Of a DNA stretch of 64,000 nt, positions 23,959 to 34,145 are shown one piece after another. The notes under the pieces were generated by a model. It was given only the letters and a program-made list of their open reading frames with translations. It was not told where the DNA came from and did not search any database. Each line of letters opens with the position of its first letter. Positions within the stretch are counted from its first letter, which is position 1. Position numbers and translations under genes: made by a program. Source of the DNA: JALZAH01 sp051000755 (GTDB taxonomy: Bacteria > Actinomycetota > Acidimicrobiia > Acidimicrobiales > Palsa-688); the NCBI GenBank assembly GCA_051000755.1, contig JBPCNZ010000072.1, positions 1 to 64,000 of the forward strand, in the 5' to 3' direction.

Positions 23959-26354
23959 ATGACCGGGACCCGTCGGAGCGTGAGCGCGCTGCTCACGCGG
24001 GGGTCGGGTCGCAGCTACGGCCGGCCGGGGCTGGTCGTCGTCATCGTCGGGGCCGTCACCTTCGCCACCGGCTACACGACGACCCGGGCCCTCACCGGCG
24101 ACGACAGCGCCTGGCTGCGCAAAGGCGTCACCATCGCCCACATCAACGGACCGTCAGCCCGCTTCGATGCGGCCGTGAGCGACCAACCGCTGCGGTTGGC
24201 GTCATCGGCGTCCGACCCAGTCCAGGTGGTGCAGGACCCTGACGGGCAGGTGTACACCGCGGACCGCGCCACCCGGAAGATCTTTCGCATGGATCTGGCC
24301 ACCATGACCCCGTTGCCCGGGCCGTCGGGACCGGCGTGCTAGCGGCAGGATCCACCCTGTACATCGTGGACCGGACGTTGCGCACGTTGACCCCCGTGGA
24401 CCAGCAACTCCACCCGATCGGCCGCCCCATCCCCCTTCCCGCTCCGATCGAGAGCGAGACCATCGCCGGCGACGGCACGGTGTACATCGGCCAGAACGAT
24501 GGAGCGGTCACCATCGTCAAGGCCAGGCGGCCCCAGACGGTCCAGGTGGCACCGAAGGGGGATCCCCTGATCGTGACCGTGGTGGGCACCCGGGCCGTGG
24601 CCGTGGACCCACAGAACGGCACGGTCTACTCCCTCGACGGCGGCCGACCCTCACGGATCCCGCTGCCCGGCCCGGCCGGCGGCCCCGTCCAGGTCGGCCC
24701 GAACCAGCCCGACGGCCCCTTGTGGTTGACCCAGGGCAACGTGCTGGCACGGGTCGACCTCTCCAACGGGCAGACCCGGTCGGCTCCGCTGCCCGACCGT
24801 CATCATTTCGGGGTCCCGGTCGTCAACGGCGGCCGGGTGTATGTGCCCGACGACAGCGCCGGCCAGGCCCTCGTCCTCGACGCCGTCACCCTGGCGCCGG
24901 CCGCCCCCATCGCCGTCCCGCCCGGCGCCCCGGGCGCCACCGACATCGAGCTGATCGCCAAGGACCATCAGGTCTGGATCGACAACCCGACGTCGCGAGA
25001 CGGCAAGGTGGTCGACCAGAACGGGGTCAGGACGGTCGACAAGGGCACGGGGGATCAGGTGGTCGACCCGAACGCCACACCCGCCCCGCCCACACCTGCT
25101 CCTCCGAGCGCGGCCCCGGCCCCTGCTTCGAGCCCGGTGGCCGGCGTCGCCCCCACGCCCGCCCCGACCCCCTCCCCGATGCCGAGCCTGATTCCCGGCC
25201 CGACTCCCCTACCGGGCCCGACTCCCCTACCCGGCCCGACCACCCCCGCCCAGCCGCCCGTATCCACTCCCCCTCCGGTCCCGTCCGGTCCCCCGCCGCC
25301 GTCACCAACCCCATCACCTACGTCCTCGCTCGTGGCCGTGCCGACGGACCTGGCCGGTCAGGCCGAGCCGACTGCCTGCGCCGAGGTGCGGGCGGCAGGT
25401 CTGGTCTGCCACGTGCAGTACCAGGCTCAGGCCTCGAGCGGCCAGAAGCCCAACATGGTGGCCTCCAGCAACCCCAACAGCGGCAAGGTGGCCCCCGGCG
25501 CCACCGTCGTGGTCAACGTGGACGAGGTGGCCGTGCCCAGTTATGGGTCCTCGACAAGCCCTCAGGCCTACTGCGCCCTGGCGAGTGCCGCCGGCTTCAC
25601 CTGCTCCGCGCACGACCTCGGCCCGGGTTCGCCGGCCAGCAGGGTCGTCAACGTCACGCCCGCGGCCGGGATGCTGGAGCCGCCGAACACGGCGGTGGTG
25701 GCCGACTACCACAGCCCTATCCCGCCGCCCCCGCCCGTGACGGTCCCGGACTGCCGGAACGAGGCCCCGTCGGCCTGCAAGGCACCCGGGCTGACCTTGG
25801 CCTCGACCACCGGCACGCCACCATCGGCCGGTCTTACCTGCGGTGACACGTTCACCCAGTCTCTATCGCCGGGGGCGCAGGTCCCGCCCGGTTCCACCCT
25901 GACCCTGACCGTCGACTCCTACTGTGCCGTCCCCCTCTACGAGCTCCATCACACCGGGACCAGCATCTGGTACCTGAACACGGCTGACGCCCCCCCGCCC
26001 GGCAGCCCGGCGTCGGTATGGAACACCCAGTCGTATGCAGCCGATGCCTACCCCCTCCAAAACGGGGCCTGCCCGACCTGGGCGACACCACTGCTCAAGT
26101 GGAACTACCCGCCGAGCGCCCCCGGAGCAAAGAACTACGACCACTACTACTTCACCGACCTCACCTCCTGGCACAACCAAAATTGGGTGAGTCAGGGTCC
26201 CATCGCCTGCGTGTTGAACAGCGCCGTGGCGGGCTCGGTGCCGGTATACGGCAACTACCTCAACTACCACAACACTCCCGGTGACTGGAACTGGTCGCTG
26301 GCCCCCAACGCCCTCAACCCGAACCCGGTCTGGTACCAGGTCCAGCACCCCTGA
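23959..26354 (+). CDS. Exported beta-propeller/PASTA-like surface protein (frameshifted)
   Basis: An N-terminal membrane anchor (PGLVVVIVGAVTFATGY) leads into YVTN/NHL-like propeller strands (DGQVYTADRATRKIFRMD). The frame stops at 24342, but the propeller continues in another frame from about 24336 (LYIVDRTLRTLTPVD). An extra G near CCGGCGTG would join them. Then come a Pro-rich linker with repeats of the GPTPLP type, three PASTA-like units (VAVPTDLAGQ, AVPSYGSSTS, VTVPDCRNEA), and a C-terminal domain with aromatic YELHHTGTSIWYLNT motifs resembling DUF5648-type modules. It likely binds cell wall. It faces the kinase operon and may be its external partner. Confidence 0.65.
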
Positions 26355-26500
26355 CCTGGCGCGGCGTCGGGTGGTCAGGGGAGCGGTGCCGACCGGGCTC
26401 ACCTGATGAATCGGCTACCGTCACCGCAGGCCACGGCGTCGGTTCGCTCGTCACCGCCGGTCGTGGCGTGAGTCTGCAGCTCGGTGGAATGAGAGGCCCC

Positions 26501-28549
26501 ATGATGACCCTGCCCTGGCGTCGCCCGTTGGCGATGGGGTTCGTGCTTGCCCTCGGCGTGGCCACCGGCCACCTCGCCGCCGTCGCCGCGCCGGCTGCCG
26601 CCCTGAGCCCCGGGTCCCACTGGGTCGGAACCTGGAGCGCCGCTGAGGTTCAGCCCGATACGGCCGGGCCGTCGGCCACCGGATTCGCGGGCCAGACCGT
26701 CCGTGAGGTCGTACACACCAGCATCGGCGGCGGCCAGCTCCGGGTGCGACTCACCAACGTGTTCGGCACGAGCCCTCTGGCAATTGCCGCCGCTGAGATC
26801 GGCGTACGCCAAGCCGGGGGAAACGTCGTTCCCGGAAGCAGTCATGCCATCACCGTCGGCGGTTCGGCTTCGTTCGTGATCCCGGCGGGCACCTTCGTCT
26901 TCAGTGACCCTGTCGGCCTGCAGACCACCGCAGCCAGCGACCTGGCCGTCAGCCTCTATTTTGCAGCCCCGACCGGGCCCGCCACCTGGCACCCGGTGGC
27001 CCTTACGACCAGCTACATCGGCGCGGGTCAACACACGGCGGACGACGTGATGCCCTACCAGTCCACCGCCAGCTCGTGGTTCTTCCTCAGCGGCGTCGAC
27101 GTCGAAGCACCGCCTGCCAGGGTCGGCGCCGTGGCCTTGGGCGCGTCGACCACCGACGGGCTGGGTTCCACGTTCGACGCCAACCGGCGATGGATCGACG
27201 ATCTCAACGGGAGCCTCGAGGCATCCAACCCGACGGCGGCGCCCTCGGTCCTCAACGAAGGCATCTCCGGCAACCGCCTCCTGAGCGACGGTGGAACGAG
27301 CGGTCAGAGCGCCGAGAATCGCTTCGCCCGCGACGGTCTCGGCCAGAGCGGGGCCCAGACCGTCATCGTGTCCTCCCTCGGCAACAATGACATCGGCGAC
27401 AGGATCGGACCCAACGGTCAGTCCATCACCGCCGGTTCGATGATCGCCGGATACCAGCAACTCATCGCCCGGGCCCACAGCGCCGGAATCACCATCATCG
27501 GCGGGACCATCACCCCCGACCAGGGCGCCTACTACTACACCCCCGGCGGCGAAGTCATCCGTCAACAGGTGAACCAGTGGATCCTGACCGCCGACGCCTT
27601 CGACGGCACCATCGACCTCGCCGGGGCCGTCGCCGACCCCGCCGACCCCAGCCGGCTCCGTCCCGGCTACGACTACGGCGACCACCTCCACCTCAACGAC
27701 GCCGGCTACCAGGCCATGGCCCAGAGCGTCAACCCCGCGCTCCTGAGCGGCGACCCCATCGTCGACCGCTACCAGTCCTTGGGTGGGGCTTCATCGTTCC
27801 TCGGCAACCCGATCGGTCCTGAACAACCGGCCGGCGCCGGGCGCTCTCAGATGTACCAGGGCGGCGCCATCTTCTGGTCGCCGGCGAGCGGCGCCTACGA
27901 GGTCCACGGCATCATCCTGGGCCACTACCTGGCGTTGGGCGGCCCGGCCAGCATCCTCGGGTTCCCGACCTCCGACGAGTCGCCCAGCGCCAACGGCGGC
28001 CGATTGAACACCTTCCAGAACGGCAACCTCTACTGGTCGCCGCCGACCGGGGGCTTCGAGGTCCACGGCGCCATCCTCGGTCACTATCTGGCTCTGGGTG
28101 GCCCCGCCGGAGCCCTCGGCTACCCGACCAGCGACGAATCGGCAAGCGCCAACGCCGGCCGATTGAACACCTTCCAGAACGGCAACCTCTACTGGTCGCC
28201 GCCGAGCGGCGCCTTCGAGGTCCACGGTGCCATCCTCGGTCACTATCTGGCTCTGGGCGGCCCCGCCGCAGTCCTCGGCTACCCGACCAGCGACGAAACG
28301 CCGACCAGAGGCCAGGGCGGTCGTTTCAACAGCTTCCAGGGAGGCGTGATCGACTGGTCGCCCGCCACCGGGGCGTACGAGGTGCAGGGCCTCATCCTGG
28401 CCAGATATCTGTCTCTGGGTAGCACCGCATCGTTCCTTGGGTTCCCCACCTCCGACGAGTTCCCGATCGGCTCGGCCGGCCGTCAGAGCAACTTCCAGTA
28501 CGCCTACATCTTCTTCAGCTTCACCACCGGGGCCATCACCGTCGGATAG
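26501..28549 (+). CDS. Secreted SGNH/GDSL hydrolase with LGFP repeats
   Basis: 682-aa exported esterase-like protein. A signal peptide (GFVLALGVATGHLAAVAAPAA, cut near AALS) is followed by a beta-sandwich region (WVGTWSAAEVQP) and the hydrolase core. The core's nucleophile block reads AVALGASTTDG, with an Asn in GNND and a terminal DHLHLND dyad. Residues from about 415 to the end carry about five LGFP-type repeats (LGFPTSDE, LGYPTSDE) that anchor proteins to actinobacterial envelopes. Two repeat units are almost identical at DNA level with a 159-nt period. The start with MMTLPW is preferred because GAGAGG lies just upstream; the open frame begins at 26468. Confidence 0.9.
   Translation: MMTLPWRRPLAMGFVLALGVATGHLAAVAAPAAALSPGSHWVGTWSAAEVQPDTAGPSATGFAGQTVREVVHTSIGGGQLRVRLTNVFGTSPLAIAAAEIGVRQAGGNVVPGSSHAITVGGSASFVIPAGTFVFSDPVGLQTTAASDLAVSLYFAAPTGPATWHPVALTTSYIGAGQHTADDVMPYQSTASSWFFLSGVDVEAPPARVGAVALGASTTDGLGSTFDANRRWIDDLNGSLEASNPTAAPSVLNEGISGNRLLSDGGTSGQSAENRFARDGLGQSGAQTVIVSSLGNNDIGDRIGPNGQSITAGSMIAGYQQLIARAHSAGITIIGGTITPDQGAYYYTPGGEVIRQQVNQWILTADAFDGTIDLAGAVADPADPSRLRPGYDYGDHLHLNDAGYQAMAQSVNPALLSGDPIVDRYQSLGGASSFLGNPIGPEQPAGAGRSQMYQGGAIFWSPASGAYEVHGIILGHYLALGGPASILGFPTSDESPSANGGRLNTFQNGNLYWSPPTGGFEVHGAILGHYLALGGPAGALGYPTSDESASANAGRLNTFQNGNLYWSPPSGAFEVHGAILGHYLALGGPAAVLGYPTSDETPTRGQGGRFNSFQGGVIDWSPATGAYEVQGLILARYLSLGSTASFLGFPTSDEFPIGSAGRQSNFQYAYIFFSFTTGAITVG
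28000..28317 (+). repeat. 159-nt tandem repeats encoding LGFP units
   Basis: The block beginning CCGATTGAACACCTTCCAG occurs at about 28000 and again 159 nt later, with near-identical flanks (CACTATCTGGCTCTGGG). The near-identity implies recent duplication or gene conversion within the array. Confidence 0.75.
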
Positions 28550-28573
28550 GCCCGTCGGCCGAGGTCAGCAGAT

Positions 28574-29896
28574 TCAGGCGGCGGTACGGCCCCTCCGGGC
28601 CACGGCGTCGACGGTCGCGGCGGCGATGAGGACCAGGGCGGTGACGATGTCCTGGGCGTCGGCACTCAGGCCCACCAGGCCCATCCCGTTGTAGATGGTG
28701 GCGATGACCACGCCACCGAGGACGGCGTGGATGATCTTGCCTCGTCCACCGAACAGGCTGGTGCCGCCGATCACGGCCGCAGCCACCGCATAGAGGACCA
28801 GGTTGCCGCCGTCGACGCTCTGGGAGATCGACTGGATGAAGGAGGCATAGAACAATCCAGCCAGGCCGGCCGTGAAGCTGCACAGGGTGAAGCACATCAA
28901 GCGGATCCGATTGACGTTGATCCCGGACCGCCGGGCCGCCTCGGCATTCCCCCCGACGGCATAGACGTAGCGACCAAACCGGGTCCGGCTCAACAGGAAG
29001 GTCGCAGCCGTCACGATGCCGAGGATGATGAAGACGCACCACGGGACGCCCTCGATCACCCGGCCGCGGGATGGTCCCCGGTTGAGGTTGCAGATGACGA
29101 CCACGGCGACGCCGACCACGGCCACGGCCACGATCTTGATCACGTTGAGGGCCAGCGGTGGAGCGACGAGTCCGCTGGCCTTACGGGCCCGGTCACGGAA
29201 CAGGACGAAGGCGGCGAAGACCATGACCAGGACGACCATGATGATCCAGCCGGCCGCCGGCGTGACCGCACCATTGTCCAGGTCGACGAGGATGGTGTTG
29301 GTGATGGCCACCGTGCCCCCGCTGCTCTTACCGGCGTACTTGTTGAGGATGAACAGCAGCAAGCCCTCGAAGGCGAGCAGCCCACCCAGGGTCACCACGA
29401 ACGACGGAAGTCTGAGCCTGGTGACCAGCGCACCCTGGACGGCGCCGATCACCGTTGTCAGGGCCAGCCCGGCGATGATGGCCAGCCACCACGGTACGTT
29501 GTGGAGTTGGCCGGCGAGGATGAGCGTCACCACGGCACCGCAGGCTGCGACATAGCCGGTGGAAAGGTCGATCTCGCCGAGGAGAAGGACAAACACCTCG
29601 GCCATGCCGAACAGGATGAAGTAGGAGGCCTGGCTCAGCAGGGCGGCGAAGTTCCCGGCGGAGAGGAAGACCGACTTCTGTGTCTGGAAGATGATGACGA
29701 TGAGGATGAGCCCGCCGATGACCGGGAGGAGCCCGATGTCACCATTGCGGATGCGCTTGACCCACGCCCGGGCGTACTCCGAGAGGGACCCGGCCGTGTT
29801 GGCGTCGATGAGCGCCAGGTCCACGGGCGGCGGCTCGGGGGCCGTCCCTGTCGCCGTCGTCGCCAGACCACCATCTACGTCCTGCTCTGTTGACAT
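28574..29896 (-). CDS. Sugar ABC transporter permease (XylH-like)
   Basis: 440-aa integral membrane protein of the branched-chain/ribose-xylose permease family, with about ten helices. Signatures include GEIDLSTGYVAACGAVV (the EIDLS block typical of sugar permeases), VTLGGLLAFEGLLL and the late YAVGGNAEAARRSGINV loop contacting the ATPase. A hydrophilic tail of about 45 residues precedes helix 1. The ATG at 29896 lies 4 nt after the ATPase stop. It would form the translocation pore for a pentose or related sugar. Confidence 0.9.
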   Translation of the reverse strand: MSTEQDVDGGLATTATGTAPEPPPVDLALIDANTAGSLSEYARAWVKRIRNGDIGLLPVIGGLILIVIIFQTQKSVFLSAGNFAALLSQASYFILFGMAEVFVLLLGEIDLSTGYVAACGAVVTLILAGQLHNVPWWLAIIAGLALTTVIGAVQGALVTRLRLPSFVVTLGGLLAFEGLLLFILNKYAGKSSGGTVAITNTILVDLDNGAVTPAAGWIIMVVLVMVFAAFVLFRDRARKASGLVAPPLALNVIKIVAVAVVGVAVVVICNLNRGPSRGRVIEGVPWCVFIILGIVTAATFLLSRTRFGRYVYAVGGNAEAARRSGINVNRIRLMCFTLCSFTAGLAGLFYASFIQSISQSVDGGNLVLYAVAAAVIGGTSLFGGRGKIIHAVLGGVVIATIYNGMGLVGLSADAQDIVTALVLIAAATVDAVARRGRTAA

Positions 29897-29900
29897 GCGT

Positions 29901-30794
29901 TCACTCTCTCGATTCGGCACTGGTCGACCTCGACATGGCGGCGTCGCGGCGGGGACCACCCTGCCGGCCGGTGGTCATCCACTCGACGGAGCTCTGCGTG
30001 TCGAAGTCCGAGATGGGTCCCTCGGTGACGAGCCGACCCAGGTAGAGCACGGCGAGACGGTCCGCCACCCGGAAGACGTCGCTCAGGTTGTGAGAGATCA
30101 CCAGGACGGCGATCCCGCGGGCGGAGAGGGTCTCGATGAGCTTGAGCACCATCTCGGTCTGGGAGACCCCGAGGGCGGCGGTGGGCTCATCCATGATGAG
30201 CAGCTTGGCGTTCTGCATGACGGCTCTGGCCACGGCCACCGCCTGGCGCTGGCCCCCCGAGAGCGTTCCGACGGGCTGGCGGATGGACCGGACCGTCGTG
30301 ACCTGCAGTTCGGTCAAGGTGGCCTTGGCCTCCAGCTCCATCCTCGACTCGTCGAGGGTGCGATGCTTGCGCTCCTCGCGGCCGAGGAACATGTTGGCCA
30401 CGATGTCGAGGTTGTCGCACAGGGCCAGGTCCTGGTACATCGTGGCGATCCCCAGAGCGGCGGAGTCGCGCGGCGAGCTGACGTGAGCGGGTTTGCCGTC
30501 CCATTGGATCTCGCCACCGTCGAGCCCCCAGATGCCCGAGATGGTCTTGATCAGGGTGGACTTGCCGGCTCCGTTGTCGCCAACCAGGGCCGAGACCTGG
30601 CCGGCGGGGATGCTCAGGTTGACGCCACTGAGGGCCTGAACCGGGCCGAAGTTCTTGACCACGTTGCGCAGACGCAACAGGGGCGGGGCGCCATCACCGC
30701 CGGTACCGCCGGATGCCCGGCCCGCTGCTGCGGGCCGGGCACCGGAGTCGACGCTCGGGGTGACCGCTTCGTTGCGATCGGGCATCGATGCCAT
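29901..30794 (-). CDS. Sugar ABC transporter ATP-binding protein
   Basis: 297-aa single ATPase domain: Walker A GDNGAGKSTLIKTI, Q-loop MYQDLALC, signature LSGGQRQAVAVARAV, Walker B LLIMDEPTAAL and switch His VISHNL. Many sugar ABC ATPases of this group carry two domains; this one has a single domain, as in XylG-like short forms. A Gly/Ala-rich leader of about 35 residues precedes it. The ATG at 30794 sits 2 nt beyond the expected (restored) stop of the binding-protein gene. Confidence 0.92.
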   Translation of the reverse strand: MASMPDRNEAVTPSVDSGARPAAAGRASGGTGGDGAPPLLRLRNVVKNFGPVQALSGVNLSIPAGQVSALVGDNGAGKSTLIKTISGIWGLDGGEIQWDGKPAHVSSPRDSAALGIATMYQDLALCDNLDIVANMFLGREERKHRTLDESRMELEAKATLTELQVTTVRSIRQPVGTLSGGQRQAVAVARAVMQNAKLLIMDEPTAALGVSQTEMVLKLIETLSARGIAVLVISHNLSDVFRVADRLAVLYLGRLVTEGPISDFDTQSSVEWMTTGRQGGPRRDAAMSRSTSAESRE

Positions 30795-32007
30795 GGTCAG
30801 GAAATCCCATCCGCCTTGCACTCGGCGGCGAACTTGTCGACACACACTGGTTGGCCGGCACAAAATTGTCCTTGATGATGGTGGAGTCCATGTTGGCCGT
30901 GGTCACCCATTCCGGAGTAAGGAGCACGGACGGAACGGTCATGTTGCTGCTGGTGTCCTGGCTCGAGCCGTTGACCAGGCCCGAGGGCGGGGTCTTTCCG
31001 GCCCGAAGATAGAGGGCCAGCGCCGCTCCCGCCTGAGCCTCCTCGTAGATCGGCTTGTAGGCCGTGCCGCACTGGTACCCGGAGAGGACGTTCTGAAGAC
31101 CGACGAGGGTGGCGTCCTGACCGGTGAGAGGGAACGTCTTGGCCTTGATGCCCTGCGTCTGCAGATAGGAGACGATCGGCGCCCCGGTCTCATCGTTGGG
31201 GACAAGTACGGCGTTGGCGGTCTTGTGGGCGGTGTAGGCCTGCTGGAACTCGGTGAGGGCGTCCGCCGGGGTCCAGGTGTCGGCCGTGCTGGCCAGGTTG
31301 GTCCACTTGCCCGACGTGAAGTACGGGGCCATCACGGCGTTGTACCCCTGGGCGAAGAGGGTGGCGTTGTTGTCGGTGGCGGAGCCGTGCATGACGATCA
31401 CCTGGGGGTTGGGCACGTTCCAGGCGCCGATACAGCTCACCAGGCCCTTGCCGATGAGGGTGCCGACCTCGACGTTGTTGAAGCTCACGTAGTAGTTGCG
31501 GCTGCCTCCGAGGGTCAGGCGGTCGTAGTCGATGGTGTCCACGCCGTGGGCCTTGGCGTAGTTCTCGATGGCGACGCCACCGGCCGGGTCCTCCGGGTCG
31601 ATGAGGAGCACCTTGGCTCCGTTGGTGATGTCCGCCTGGGCGTCGGTGAGTGCGGTGGCGTCACTGCCCTGGGAGTTCTGGATGGTGTAGTCGGACTGCT
31701 GCAGTCCGGCCGTCTGGAACGCCTTGGCCAGGTAGGGGGCATCGAACTCGACATAGCGAGCCGACGAGGTCGTATCCGGCAGGATCACACCGATCTTGCC
31801 CGAGCCCTGGCCGGCAAGTGACTTGAGGGCGGTCATGGCCGAGAAACTCAGGTCGAAGGAGCTGGCCGAGGTCGTGCCGACGGTGGTCGGCGGCCCGGCA
31901 GCCGTTGTGGCCGTGCTGGACTTCGTGCTGCTGCTGCCGCATCCAGCGGCGGCCAGGCTGCCCACCGCCAGCAGAGCCGCGGCGGCACGTATCGTACTTG
32001 TCTTCAA
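30694..32007 (-). CDS. Sugar-binding lipoprotein (XylF-like), C-terminus frameshifted
   Basis: Periplasmic-binding-protein-like lipoprotein: a TTG start at 32007 with AAGGGGGAAAG upstream, a signal helix ending in the lipobox SLAAAGCGSS, a Thr/Ser linker, then two lobes (GKIGVILPDTTSSARY, KVLLIDPEDPAGG). Near 30850 the DNA has four GT units. With three, the frame would read QCVDKFAAECKADGIS and stop at 30797, just before the ATPase start. As written, a 2-nt insertion instead sends the frame into the ATPase gene and adds an unrelated basic tail of about 45 residues ending at 30694. It should bind xylose or a similar sugar. Confidence 0.85.
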   Translation of the reverse strand: MKTSTIRAAAALLAVGSLAAAGCGSSSTKSSTATTAAGPPTTVGTTSASSFDLSFSAMTALKSLAGQGSGKIGVILPDTTSSARYVEFDAPYLAKAFQTAGLQQSDYTIQNSQGSDATALTDAQADITNGAKVLLIDPEDPAGGVAIENYAKAHGVDTIDYDRLTLGGSRNYYVSFNNVEVGTLIGKGLVSCIGAWNVPNPQVIVMHGSATDNNATLFAQGYNAVMAPYFTSGKWTNLASTADTWTPADALTEFQQAYTAHKTANAVLVPNDETGAPIVSYLQTQGIKAKTFPLTGQDATLVGLQNVLSGYQCGTAYKPIYEEAQAGAALALYLRAGKTPPSGLVNGSSQDTSSNMTVPSVLLTPEWVTTANMDSTIIKDNFVPANQCVSTSSPPSARRMGFPDHGIDARSQRSGHPERRLRCPARSSGPGIRRYRR

Positions 32008-32110
32008 CTTTCCCCCTTGTCGGAAAGGCTGGTCCGTGCGTCTCGGGTCGAAGTCGGTGACACGGCAGCCGTCTGCGTTATCTGAAAGAAACATAAAGCC
32101 GAAAACGTGA

Positions 32111-32125
32111 ATGTTCCGTGAACAT
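32111..32125. promoter_or_regulatory. Palindromic operator candidate upstream of sugar ABC operon
   Basis: ATGTTC-CGT-GAACAT is a perfect 6-nt inverted repeat about 104 nt before the binding-protein start, in a relatively AT-rich leader. A LacI/GntR-type repressor or the adjacent regulator could bind; neither is shown. Confidence 0.4.
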
Positions 32126-32178
32126 CACCCGGTGCTCATGAATAAACCATCAACACTCCCCGGCCCTTGGCGGGAAGG

Positions 32179-32913
32179 TCAGTCAGCCGCCAAGCGGTAA
32201 CCGACCCGGGGCTGGGTCACGATCAGCGGAGGGTCGCCCTCGCTCTCCAGCTTGGCCCTGAGGCGGCGGACGTAGACGCGGACGTATTCCGTCTCGGTCT
32301 CGTACCCCGGCCCCCAGACCCGGCGGAGGAGGGTGGCATGGGTCAGCAGCTTGCCCCGGTTGGTGGCGAGCTCCCGTAGCAGGGCGAACTCCGTCGGGGT
32401 CAGGTGAACGGCCACACCGTGCCGGGTGACCTGCTGGCCGCTGAGGTCGATCTCCACCCCGGCCGCCTTGACCACCGAAGACTCCGGCTCCGCCGCCTCG
32501 ATCGGACGGGACCGGCGCAAGGTGGCGGTGATCCGGGCCAGGAGCTCCTCGATGCTGAAGGGCTTGGTCAGGTAGTCGTCCGCTCCCGCGTTGAGGGCGG
32601 TGACCTTGTCGCGCTCACCCCCGCGCGCCGACACCACGATCACTCCCACGCTCGAGCGCTCCCGCACCTGGCGGCACAACTCAAAGCCGTCCGCCTCGGG
32701 AAGCATGAGATCCAGCAACACGATGTCGGGCTGCTCGATCTCCAGCAGCTGCAGGGCCCGCGCCCCGTCGGTGGACACGACGGTGTCGAAGCCCCGCACC
32801 GCCAGGTTGGACCGGATGAGGTCGACGATGTTGGGGCCGTCCTCCACGACCAGCACCTTGGTGACCGGGCCTTCAGGAATCGTGGTCGCCTTCGTTGGCG
32901 GCCGGATCCCCAT
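32179..32913 (-). CDS. KdpE-like response regulator
   Basis: Receiver domain (VVEDGPNIVDLI, phospho-Asp in IVLLDLMLPE, VSARGG, LTKPF) plus OmpR-type winged helix (LTPTEFALLRELATNRGKL, then TEYVRVYVRRLRAKLE). TEYVRVYV...RLRAKLE is characteristic of KdpE. The start is unresolved: ATG at 32913 overlaps the kinase, and a GTG at 32856 inside VTKVLVVEDG would give a more typical N-terminus. It lies 172 nt upstream of the sugar ABC operon on the same strand, so it may regulate it. No kdpFABC genes are present. Confidence 0.85.
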   Translation of the reverse strand: MGIRPPTKATTIPEGPVTKVLVVEDGPNIVDLIRSNLAVRGFDTVVSTDGARALQLLEIEQPDIVLLDLMLPEADGFELCRQVRERSSVGVIVVSARGGERDKVTALNAGADDYLTKPFSIEELLARITATLRRSRPIEAAEPESSVVKAAGVEIDLSGQQVTRHGVAVHLTPTEFALLRELATNRGKLLTHATLLRRVWGPGYETETEYVRVYVRRLRAKLESEGDPPLIVTQPRVGYRLAAD

Positions 32914-34145
32914 CGCTGGTGTCGGTGGGCAGCGTGATCTGGAAGCAGGTGCCGACCGGGCGCGGGGCCAGCTCGATGCGGCCGCCATGGGCGACGATGA
33001 TGCCCTTGGCGATCGACAGCCCGAGGCCCGCTCCCGCGGTGGGGCTCCGCCGCTGGCGCCGGGGTTCGAACGGGTTGGCTACGAAGTCCTCGGGCACGCT
33101 GGGGCCGTCGTCGGCGACCGTGATCAGCACCTCCGCGGGGTCGACAGCCGAGGCCCTCAGGGTCACCTTCGTCCCGGGCGGATTGTGGCGCATGGCGTTG
33201 TCGAGCAGGTTGACCAGGACCTGCTCGAGGCGGTCGTGGTCCGCCCACACCACGGGAAGATCGGCCTGGCAGTCGATCTCGACGGGTGGGTTCCCCGAAG
33301 GGGGCAGACAGGCGGCGGCCGCGTCAAAGACCAGTTGGAGGTCACACCAGTCGCGGTGCATGCGCAGAAGGTCGGCTTCGATGGCGGAGAAGTCGAGCAG
33401 ATCGTCGACGAGGCGGCCCAGGCGGGCCGACTCGGCGGCGATGCGACTGAGGAACCGGGTCTGGGAGGCACCGTCCCAGGTCACATCGGACTGCATGAGG
33501 CTGGACGCGTAGCCCCGGATGGCCGTGAGCGGGGTGCGCAGCTCGTGGCTCAGCCGGGAAAGAAAGCCCTGTTGCAGCTCCTGGGATCGCCGAAGGGCGC
33601 TCGCCTCCCGCTGGGCCCGCTCGGACTCCTCCCGCTCCAGGGCCAGATGGAGCGAGTGGGCCGCATCCTCGAGGAGGGCGGTGGCGTCGGCAGGAGGGGC
33701 GGTGCCAGGCGGCAGGACGCCCCGGGACCAGTCGGCGAGCAGGACGTTGGACCCGCTCGGAGTGGAGAATCGCACCGCGAGGTGGGACCGGCCGGACCGG
33801 GCCGGCCCCGAGCCGTCCCGTCGATTCCGGGAGCGGCCATGGCCAGCAGGGCCTCGACCTCGATGTCGGTCGGGCAGGCCCGGTGGGAGCCGCCGGCGTC
33901 CACGAAACCCCGACAGTTGGCGATGCCGTCCGAGTCGGCGCCGACCAGGCCAACCCGGTCGGCGCCGAGCCCCTCCCGCAGCGCAGCCAGGGCCACCACC
34001 AGACCCTGGTTGAGCGGCACCGGACCGGCCAGGGTCTCGAGCACCTCCCGAATCGTCTCGAGGATCTGGTTGCGGGCCGTGACCTCGCCGAGAAGCCGAT
34101 CCCGCTCGATGGCACTGGCCACATAGCTGGCGTACAGGGTCACCA
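32873..34145 (-). pseudogene. KdpD-like histidine kinase, 5'-truncated and frameshifted
   Basis: The kinase half is good: H-box LSRLSHELRTPLTAIRGYA, NLLDNAMRHNPPG, DDGPSVPEDF and GAGLGLSIAKGI. The preceding GAF-like region (LVTLYASYVASAIERDRLLG through EALLAMAAPGIDG) is in a different frame; the two join near 33800 with one indel. Upstream of about 34145 homology ends abruptly, where plus-strand primase sequence begins, so the sensor and membrane parts are gone. As written the C-terminal frame has no natural start. Its stop overlaps the response regulator. Confidence 0.7.
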
